The notes under the pieces: model-generated
The model's input: the letters and a program-made list of their open reading frames with translations, nothing else
Database searches by the model: none
What the model was told of the DNA's origin: nothing
DNA from: Cryptomeria japonica
Taxonomy: Eukaryota; Streptophyta; Pinopsida; Cupressales; Cupressaceae
Direction: 5' to 3'
NCBI RefSeq assembly: GCF_030272615.1
Contig: NC_081413.1
Location: 19,728,285 to 19,792,284, forward strand
Length of the DNA stretch: 64,000 bases
Shown here: in pieces, positions 55,898 to 64,000 of the stretch
Position numbering within the stretch: position 1 is the first letter of the stretch
How the letters are laid out: each line of letters opens with the position of its first letter
Translations under genes and position numbers: made by a program

Positions 55898-58800
55898 TCA
55901 AGGAGTATTCATTGCAATTCTTAGAAAAATGTCATTAAAATTATGCTTCAGTTGAGAAAAGTCATTTTCCCATGTCTCTAGTAAGGTTTCAGTGAACTCT
56001 ATAGTAGTCATGACCTATGCACATAATTCTTCCATTGTATCAATTGTACTCATGTCAGGAGTAGCTAAAATTGCTTCTGCATTCTTGTAAGCTCTTTGCA
56101 AGATGTCCACTTTTGGTCTCAATAAATTCTTCAACTCCTTCAGGGATCAGAGTCTCTTTGCATGTTCAAAATCATACAAATCTAATCGATTCTGGAAATC
56201 ATCAACCATTTTTCCAAAAATTAAGGCCGAATCCTATAAAGGTATGTAGGCATTGCATATCTTTTCAAGTTCTTGTTCAGTCTTTGTTCACCTTTGAGTT
56301 AGATTGGTATAGAAAAATAAAACATTGGATGTGTCAGAAAGAATTCTTCCTCCTGTCTCAATAGCTTTCCTTAACAGATCTTTGTTAAGGGATAAGGCAA
56401 TTCTCCCTATATCAATATCTTTCATTATCTATTCACCTCTTTTCTTCTTATAGTTCTTCTCTACAAAAGTTTGTGCTTCTTCCTCAAGGGACTTGAATTG
56501 GTCAGAGGAATCAACAACCAACTAGCCAATCTTGCCTATGGGAGTTGACAAGTTCCCTATAGCAGTTTCTAGTAGAAGACTTGACAAAATTTCTACTGCA
56601 GTTTGGATGGTTTTTGCTTCCTTCCTTTATTCCTTAAGAGCTCTGGATTGCATTACCATTGCAATCTCCATCAATTCCAATGCACTCATATTATCAACAT
56701 CTATAGGCCCTTTGATGCCTAATGAGTCATCATCATCATCATTATGTTGTTTAACCAAAGCCTTTTCTTCTTCAACAGATTTCTCCTTCTCATTTTTCTC
56801 TTTCTCTTTCTCCTTTTCCTATTCAGAGGACTTATCATCAATTTGTTCAATGGGTTTCTCCTAGGTAGCATGTGAAAATGGTGGAAGTTAAGTTTCCTTT
56901 TTTTGATCTTTTACCGGTGGGGGTGGAATATCCACACTTGGTTGTGTAGTCAATACTTCCACTGCTTTAAGCAATGATATAGCTGGTGGCTCCTTATCTA
57001 TTTCAATGATATTTCCAGATAGATCAATGGTATCTTGTACATCATCAACAAAAATTACCAGTTGGGAAGTAGTGTCATCCTTCTTCTTGATAGGATAGAC
57101 AATATCAGCTTGTAAAATTTCTTCCTCATCCATTTCCGGTCTCTCCATGGTATCTTGCTCACTAGCTTGTTGGGACTCAATCTGCTTATGCATTGTTTGA
57201 ATATCCCTTGCTATCTGATTAGTTTCAACTTCAATAGATTGCATCTTTCCACCTATTATCCTTAATCTCCTTGACTTAAAGGGAAATTGAGTTTTATAAT
57301 TATCAAGCAATGCAATTAACTCATCTTTGGATAAATCAAGAAAATATTGAATAAATACATCATCAATAATCTCTTTTTCTTTCTTCATAGCTTCTTCCCA
57401 TTTATCCAAAAGAATATAATATAAAGAATCAAAAATTTCATTCTTAAGATCATGTGGTAATCAATTGTAATGACACAAATGGTTGATTACCTGTTGAACA
57501 ATATGTTCCTTCTAATCTTCATCAAATGAATCAAAATATTCTTTAACATTATCAAACCTATTACTTCCTAATATCTTCACCATTCTCTCAAAATTAGACA
57601 TAGGTTTGTAAGATAAAGCTTTAATGGGAATAGTTTAAGAGGTATCTTCAACTGGTTTGGTCTTCTTACCAGTTACCTTCACTTTCTTGGGCTCTTCCTC
57701 AATGTCAGTGTCATCAGATTCTGCCAGGAGAATCAATTGCCAACCTCTCTTCTTTGTTGTAGGCTGCTTCTTAATGTATACCTTAGGTGTCAGTTCCTTT
57801 TTAACTTGGACACTTCATGTCACTCTCGTACTAGTTGACAACGGAGGTTCTTGCTCATCGTTTGTCTTCTTCCCTTAACCACTGCTAGGTGGAGCACTAC
57901 TGGTTTCAGCTTCTACAATTTTCTCTTCAACAGTATTCAATCTTTTCTCCTTCTTATCCACTGGAGATGCCAATAGGTTATTGGCATAAGCAATCAGTAA
58001 GTCATAATTGACTTCATAGCTCATTACTTCCATTTCATCCTCTCTAGGTTCAATAGCTTCCATTAGACAGAAATCAGTGGTGACTATGAAAATGATGTCT
58101 CTAGCAAAGTTTCGCAACACATCTTCAAGTAGCCTAACCCTCATACTCATTTTCTTCTGAAATTCATTGAAGTACCTATTCATAGCAGCAGAAAAAGTGT
58201 TCTTAACAGCCTTGATATTGTTCTTGATCTAGGCAGTTACTGGTAGGTCTTTTGACCATTCAATATCACCAATTCCCAGTAGGAAATTTTGAAAGAAAAA
58301 AAAAATCCAATCAATAACTGACCAAATTTAAACTTTAGACTATTGTCCTTCTTGATTGAATGCAAGTTCAACATCAACTGACTCTTATGGCCTCACAAAG
58401 GTCATAATCTGCATTTTCAGCAATCATCTTATAGGCTGTATACATTGTTGCATATGACGCACTATTCATTCTACTACAATAGAATATCTAGTAGCCTACA
58501 ACCATAGTAGCTAGTTTAACTATTGGGTCCTTAATGTTATTAATAGAAAATGCACGCCCATTAGAGGTAGATGAGGTTAAAGTGGTTACTGTCTCTTTAG
58601 AAATCCTCCTCATTTTGGGAACTTCACCGATTTGACAAAAACCAGTCACAACATGGATAGCTTCCTTGGTTATAGTGTGTGTCCTTTCTAGATACATATT
58701 TTCGCCATGAACATGACTTAGAATGATTCTAATGTGTTCCTCTTCAAAATCCTCATGAAAATAAGTTGCATTATGAAAACCCTTCTCATAAACCCTAATA

Positions 58801-58958
58801 AACTTGGGTTTGATCTGACTGTTCTTATCACATGGGGATTTCAATTGAGAATAGATAGACAATGATCCCAAATCTTCAATTTTGCAATCAATATAACCAG
58901 ACAAATCTCCTTTTACAATAAGACCTTCAGGAACTTGAGATAAAGCATTGTAAGACAT
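55898..58958 (-). pseudogene. Element H ORF2: unknown protein of about 1,020 codons, decayed
   Basis: I do not recognise this protein. It starts MSYNALSQVPEGLIVKGDLSG at 58958. The frame shifts once at the run of ten A at 58296-58305, then stays in one frame to a TGA at 55900-55898. About a dozen single in-frame stops, mostly TAG, interrupt it. Open pieces are 58958-58488, 58183-57875 and 57409-56888. The N-terminal third looks globular (ERTHTITKEAIHVVTGF, MEAIEPREDEMEVM). The C-terminal part is highly charged, with Lys-Glu repeats and an Asp run near 56740, and probably coiled coils. No Cys-His finger, protease, RT or integrase motif is visible. It may be captured host sequence or a lineage-specific retroelement protein. 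Confidence 0.7.
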
Positions 58959-59530
58959 TATTTGTATTGATTACACAACTTCAATAGGTTTTGATGTGAT
59001 CATTAACCTTTCTACTTGCTTAGAAGACAAAGTCATTCAAATAAACTTGATTCGAAAGGGATTTACAAAGAAAAACCTTACTTCTTGCATGCTTCCTTGT
59101 TTACCAATTGATTACTTAAATACACACCAGTTCAACCTTTAGTGATCTTTGAAACAACTTTAATCATGCAATTATCAACACAAATTCATCTAAGACAAGC
59201 TAGCAAATCTCTCTTCACTCTGCAAGTGCTCAAGAATTCTCTTTCAAATGCATTTAGGGTAAAAATAACATAGTAAAACTTTCTTTTATCATTTTTACCT
59301 ACTGCATTTAATGCTCAACCAATAGGGGTACAAACCCTAATACACCGCTTGATGAAACAATCAATATTAACAGGTGTAAAACCGGTTGACAAACTTTCAA
59401 AAAACCAATTGAGAAAGATATCAAGATCTCTCACAGAATGATAAAAAATCCAAGTTTTCTTACCACTCATCTTTCAAGGGGCCTGAAAGTAGATTTACCA
59501 CTATGCTCCCCTTAGCCCTAATGAAAATGC
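58959..59530 (-). promoter_or_regulatory. Inter-ORF region of element H with promoter-like motifs
   Basis: 572 bp between gag and ORF2 with no coding signal. On the minus strand it holds ATTGG (inverted CCAAT, 59319-59323) and TATTTAAG (59115-59122) about 155 bp before the ORF2 ATG. An internal promoter for ORF2 is one explanation; splicing or reinitiation are others. The motifs are short and could be chance. Confidence 0.35.
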
Positions 59531-60817
59531 TTAATTCACTAGTGCAGGATTCTCCACACTAGATGAAGGATTGGGTTCTTCTACAGGCATATCATCACTC
59601 TTCTTTTTCTAGATTCGATTCATCTCTTTTCTGGCTTCCTCAACATTTACCTTCTACTTAACCTTATAGTCTATAGAATGATTGACTGATTTGTTCTTTC
59701 TGGTTCTACAAAACTTCACCATGTGTCTCAGTTTATGACAATGATAGCAGGCCATTCCAGATGATCTCTAAGGTCCTACATTTCCTCTTCCAGTTCTCCT
59801 TTTGCAATTCATATCCACATGACCATAATTGTTACAAATGGTGCAAATGACTTTAGTTACCTTTTCCATCTCAAATGGACTAAACCGGTTGACACAGGGT
59901 CTATGTCAGTTCATGTTTCCCTGATTGTCATAGATTCTTATTTTGTTACCATTAGGTCTTGGACTCATGTGTGGTACTGGATTATTTGCTCCATATTTGC
60001 ATTCAACTAATCTATGTCCATACATGTTGCATGTAAAACAATGACCTTCAAATCTCCTAGATACATACCTAGAATTTGCATTATAACCAGTATTCTCATT
60101 GGGTCTATTTCTACACACATTTGCAGTATGTCCAAGTTTAAGATAGACAAAGCAAATAGGTCTAAAAACTCTCTTACTGGTAGACTTGTTAGCCTTAGGA
60201 GCAGTTTTGTCCTTGTGAGTGTTGCTCTTTGTTCCAGAAGACTCTCCTTTCTTAGATGTGTTAAAGCCTAGTCCAAATGTATCTCCTTTCATCCTTTGAG
60301 ATTGGATCTGCTCATCCATCATAGAAGTACTTTTATTGAACTTTTCCATCTTTCCATTAGCCTCTGTGAGTTCTCTGGTAAGATCTTCATTGTGTTTTGT
60401 AAGAGTCTCTCTTAGGGATGATGCCATTTCAAGATCTAACTGCAAAGCTTCTTTTTTAACATACAAATGCTCATGCAGAGTTGCATTCTCTTGTTTGACA
60501 TTAGCAATCTCATGATCTCTTTCTTTGACAAGGTCTTCACCTATCCTCCTGACTTCCATCTCTTAGCTCATGCGAATAGTTAGGGCTTCTAACTCTCTTC
60601 TGAGATTTAGTTTTTCATGGTTCATCTTTTCAACCTCTTCAGCTAATGCATCAATGTTAACTTCATCTGAAGAACTATTATCAAATATCTCCAATAGTTG
60701 TTCAGTTAGCTCTCTCCTTTTGACTTGTGAAGCTTTAAATCTAACCCTTAGGGTTTTAAGCTCATCCTTGGTAGCATCAAGCACTCTAGCCATCTCCAAG
60801 TAACTCATATCCCCCAT
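59531..60817 (-). pseudogene. gag: Element H gag-like protein with coiled coil and four zinc knuckles
   Basis: 428 codons in one frame from the ATG at 60817 (MGDMSYLEMARVLDATKDEL) to TAA at 59533-59531. Residues about 5-150 are rich in Lys, Glu and Leu and should form a coiled coil. A stretch MMDEQIQSQRMKGDTFGLGF resembles the C-terminal gag half of SIRE/Maximus-type copia elements. CCHC knuckles start at residues 222, 260, 325 and 357; the first reads CFVYLKLGHTANVC, with Tyr for the second Cys. In-frame stops (TAA 60565, TGA 59908, then TAGs) fit single C-to-T changes. It lacks the usual N-terminal copia Gag domain. The likely role is RNA binding and packaging. Confidence 0.85.
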
Positions 60818-60865
60818 TGTGGATTTAGGGTTTCCTTCCAAGCGATTAAGCCTTGAAGAAGTTTG

Positions 60866-60877
60866 GCTCTTATACCA
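60866..60877 (-). other. Primer-binding site, element H
   Basis: Minus strand TGGTATAAGAGC, 11 of 12 to the initiator tRNA-Met complement and identical to element C's PBS. Two bases from the LTR. The leader to the gag ATG is under 50 bases. Confidence 0.92.
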
Positions 60878-60879
60878 AT

Positions 60880-62005
60880 TGATAGACTTATAAACCACTA
60901 AGAGGGGCCATGAATCAGTGATAGTAAAAACAATAACACTTTAAATAATGATCGGTTGAGATACTTAACAAGTTTATTAAACACTGTGCATGCAATCTAA
61001 AATAATATTGAAGGATCCACAATAAGTAAAGCATACACCATAACACAAGTATTTATACGTGGAAAACCCAAATAGGAAAAACCACGGTGAGATGGGACTC
61101 ATAAGTTAACTCTCTATAGTAATAGATAACTAATAGGTTAGGGTCTGCAAAAATTGCTTTGCTAGGAGCGAATCTTGTTAAACATCCCAAAGCTTTGTTA
61201 GGAGCTATACCCTATTAAAGGTAGTACCATGTTAGGAGTAACCTCAGTAGAAGATTTCTGAATCCAAACTAATAGATCACCTTGTTAGAGGATTTGTACA
61301 ATGAAGCTTGTTAGAGCTTACTCGATTAGGGGATTTGACTATTGTAGTGATCAAAAAACAACATGTGGTATGATCTAATAGTAGCACAACTTGCTTGAAT
61401 AGATCCTCTTCTGGTCACTCAAAACTGCATCACCAATTTCATCACCGACATATTTTGCAATGCCTTCAAATTGTATCTTGCATCATATCATCTCATGTTA
61501 TTGTTGTTGTGTTTAAATTGTTCATCATAATGTCATTATATAGACACTAGATTTCATGTCGGCTTAGAAATCATATCACAATTACCTAGGTGCAGTGTAT
61601 CTGAACAACCAAACATAACTCATCACAAATTACTGCTAAAATGTCAGTTAATGGTAACTCATCACGACCGGTGATAACTCATCACACAATCAATGAATAC
61701 CAGTTGGAACACTAATACTGGTTCGGAGTTAACCACTATCAACATATAAACTGATTGTCCTTTATTCACTTCTTTGATGGTTTCTGCTAATTCTCCAAGT
61801 GATTGTCAGGATATTTCTGCATATATTGATTGTCTACATATACCAGTTAGACATCTTCTAAAACATCTTAACAATACTGGTTGCAATACAAGTAACTTTG
61901 GAAGTAATACCGTTTTGTCTAAACTAATGTGAACATATATGTGTATACATGTTCTATCAATGACAACACATGAAGTCATCCATTACAATTATCTTCAAGC
62001 CACCA
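60880..62005 (-). repeat. Element H 5' LTR
   Basis: 1126 bp, starts TGATAGACTTATAAACC and ends ..AAGCCACCA. TATATAAT (minus) at 61535-61542 is a good TATA candidate. It contains paired CATCACGACCGGTGATAACTCATCAC words near 61660. Short repeats of the CTTGTTAGAGGATTTG type lie between TATA and PBS, resembling those in the other families. Confidence 0.92.
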
Positions 62006-62010
62006 TCATC

Positions 62011-62850
62011 TTGCCACCTTATGACACACTATGACCCATTAGGACACCATATGGTGTCGTTAAGGGGTCATGAGATATGATATGACCCCTAAGGACAACA
62101 TATGACCACTTATAACACCATATTGGGTCGTTATGGGTCTCATGGTGTCCTAAGGGGTCATATTGTGTCGTATGACCCCTTAGGACATCATATGACCCCT
62201 TATGACACCAAATTGTGTCATTATAGGTCATATTGTCTCCTAAGGGATCATATTGTGTCATATGACACCTTAAGACACCATATGCCCCTTATGACACAAT
62301 ATGACACTTTATGACATTATATGATGTCGTCATAGGTCATATGACCCCCTATGACACTGTATGGTGTCCTAAGGGGTCATGGGATACCATATAACCCCTA
62401 AGGACAACAAATGACCCCTTGTGATACCATATTGGGTCATTATATGTCCTAAGGTGTCCTAAGGGATCATATTGTGTCCTATGACCCCTTAGGACACCAT
62501 ATGACCCCTTACAACACCAAATTGTGTCATTATGGGTCATATTGTTTTGTAAGGGGTCATATAGTGTCATATGACCCCTCAAGACACCATATGACCCCTT
62601 AGGACACAATATAACCCTTTATGACACTATATGGTGTCATTATGGGCCATATTATGTCTTATAGAGTCATATTGGGTCCTATTTCCCCTTAAGACAACAT
62701 ATGACCCCTTACGACACCAAATTGTGTTGTTATGGGTCATATTGTGTTGTATGACCCCTTAAGCCACAATATGACCCCTTAGGACATATTATGACCCCTT
62801 ATGACACCATATTGGTTCGTTATGGGTCATAAGGGGTCATATGACCCCTC
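62011..62850. repeat. Self-complementary minisatellite (ATGACCCCTTAGGACACCAT units)
   Basis: The 20-bp word ATGACCCCTTAGGACACCAT and its complement ATGGTGTCCTAAGGGGTCAT occur many times, often back to back, so the strand pairs with itself. A higher-order period of about 310 bp is visible: the CACCATATTGGGTC word recurs at about 62113 and 62423, and the CACCAAATTGTGTC word at about 62206 and 62516, with later less regular copies near 62723 and 62802. Frames of 70-86 codons on both strands are products of the repeat and not genes. Confidence 0.93.
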
Positions 62851-63222
62851 TCCCCTAATATCTCTCCCCCTCTCCCCTAATCTCTCTCTCTCTCTCCCTC
62901 TCTCTATCTCTCTCTCCCTCTCTCTATCTCTCTCTCCCCTAATCTATCTCTCTCTCCCCTCTAGTATCTCTCTCTCTCTCCCCTAATCTATCTCCCTCTT
63001 CACCCTAGTCTCTCTCTTTCCCTCTCCCCTAATATATCTCTCTCTCCCCTCCCTCTCCTAATATTTCTCTCTCCCCCTTTCACCTAATCTCTCTCTCTAC
63101 CTTTCCCCCTCCCCCCTCTCTCCCCTAATATCTCTTTGTCCCTCTCCCCTAATATTTATCTCTTCCCCTTTCCCCTAATCTCTCTCTCTCCCTCTCCCCT
63201 AAGCTCTCTCTCTCTCTCCCTG
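62851..63222. repeat. CT-rich microsatellite block with CCCCTAAT words
   Basis: Alternating (CT)n, CCCTCTCCCC and CCCTAATATCTCTC words. It mirrors, on the opposite strand, the GA tract at 54284-54416. The clusters of Ser, Leu and Pro codons read here are artefacts of the repeat. Confidence 0.92.
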
Positions 63223-64000
63223 ATGGGGTTCACCTAGCTTGCTCACACTTCACCTAGTTGGTGTTGCTCAATTCCAACAACTCTCCAGGTCTAACTATTC
63301 TCTAAGACCTAAAAGTCCTTCTCAATCTCTTCTAGGTCTTTCTTCTTGTCAGTCTCAAGGTGTTTGCTTCAAGTATTTAGCTAGGAGCCCTACCAATTCA
63401 CAGTGTTTCCCATGTGCTCATTATGGTTGGCTTGACTTCAACTTGTCAATTTGACCTCCTACTATTGTGAGTTGATGTAAACATGTGGAGGTGGTTTCTA
63501 ACATGAGTTGAATACCTTTTGGGTCCATTTTATGTTTGCATCCATTAGCTTTCTTATCAATTTCACCATTTTGCCTAGAAAAGGGCTACAAGGAATGAGC
63601 CCCTATTAGGCCTCCAAAATCCGGTTTTCTAGGGCTTAGGGGAAAATGGTCCAAAAGACCCTACAACAAGTTTGATTTTTCTTCAAGAACTTACCTAATA
63701 CTAAGTGATTATGGTTTTTTTGGTTTCCCAACTCACCGTACAATGCCCTGACCCAAAAATGAGGGTTTTCAAGGGTTTCTAGGCCTCCTAACTGGTAGTG
63801 ATTGATCAAGTTTGGAAAATGAGCATGAAATGGTCTTTTCAAGGCTTCCCCTAGCATAGGAAAAATTTTATGAACTTCATGGATCCCTTCAAAAGGTTAT
63901 ATTGTGGTTTTGCATTCACCCCTGCACTTTACACACCAAATTCACCCTATCTCTTCTAGTCGGGTTGCTCTTGGACTCGCCTAGAACAAGGTGACAGTCA
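63223..64000. other. No recognised feature
   Basis: Mixed-composition sequence with short open frames (63239-63454 plus, 63636-63857 minus) that show no known domain. It may be part of another repeat that continues beyond the window. Confidence 0.5.

Larger units (their letters stand above)
54518..62005 (-). mobile_element. Element H: non-autonomous LTR retrotransposon with gag-like ORF and an unknown long ORF
   Basis: Minus strand. The 3' LTR is 54518-55624 and the 5' LTR 60880-62005. The PBS is at 60866-60877 and the PPT at 55626-55636. The TSD is a perfect TCATC at 54513-54517 and 62006-62010. Inside are a gag-like ORF (60817-59531) and a second ORF (58958-55898). I searched the internal region for DSG, integrase HHCC and DDE, QMDVK, VDD and RNase H words and found none, so H must have moved using enzymes from another element. 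Left terminus TG reads TA, and right CA is preceded by CC in place of AA, both small mutations. The LTRs differ at many sites, so H is not recent. Confidence 0.9.

Noticed and set aside
56532-56864. Plus-strand 110-codon Ser-rich frame in element H
   Set aside because: It is the antisense of the Lys-Glu-rich part of ORF2; the Ser/Phe richness is the complement of Glu/Lys codons.
62019-62609. Frames across the ATGACCCC minisatellite as repeat proteins
   Set aside because: Frames occur on both strands because the unit is self-complementary. The reading frame is not kept over the whole array, and no start context is seen.
62011-62850. CRISPR-like array
   Set aside because: The repeats are contiguous without unique spacers and the sequence is clearly a plant nuclear context.
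1-64000. Naming a genus or species
   Set aside because: The repeats suggest a large seed-plant genome, but no single-copy gene or diagnostic organelle sequence is present to support a name.

Overview
This window reads as intergenic DNA from a seed plant with a large, repeat-dominated nuclear genome. A gymnosperm is plausible, from the stacked old Ty1/copia elements with LTRs of 1.1-1.5 kb and the very large solo LTR, but nothing in the window proves it. I see no convincing host gene, tRNA, rRNA or CRISPR array. Nearly all of the sequence is retrotransposon, satellite or microsatellite. Element boundaries rest on TG...CA termini, 5-bp target-site duplications (TSDs), primer-binding sites (PBS) matching the 3' end of plant initiator tRNA-Met, and polypurine tracts (PPT).

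Layout. 1-690 is AT-rich with no recognisable gene. 691-2290 is a tandem array of a unit of about 359 bp. 2305-36587 is one old minus-strand copia element (C) opened by later arrivals. Element B (minus, 2603-17820) sits in C's 3' LTR, and element A (plus, 2841-10398, TSD CTAGA) sits in B's 3' LTR. Element D (plus, 19353-27042, TSD TGAAT) sits in C's RNase H region. E (30218-34511) sits in C's gag and looks like a solo LTR of about 4.3 kb. 37049-51999 is a second minus-strand copia element (F, TSD TAATT) split by element G (plus, 42095-49405, TSD ATAAA/ATGAA). 52005-54283 is AT-rich with two small tandem repeats. 54284-63222 is a palindromic satellite locus: a GA arm, a self-complementary minisatellite and a CT arm. 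It is split by element H (minus, 54518-62005, TSD TCATC). 63223-64000 has no recognisable feature.

A, B, D and F are one copia family (related gag-pol of about 1,390 codons, related LTRs). C and G are two further copia families. Each shows the order gag - protease - integrase - reverse transcriptase - RNase H, which defines Ty1/copia. All are broken by stops and frameshifts, many of a kind expected from deamination of methylated cytosine. None could move on its own today.

The most unusual item is H. It has a complete LTR-element frame (two LTRs, PBS, PPT, perfect TSD) but no protease, integrase, reverse transcriptase or RNase H. It carries a 428-codon gag-like ORF with a coiled coil and four zinc knuckles. 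It also carries a second decayed ORF of about 1,020 codons that I cannot assign, preceded by a 572-bp stretch with promoter-like motifs. This looks like a non-autonomous retrotransposon with its own cargo gene, and it is the best candidate here for something undescribed.
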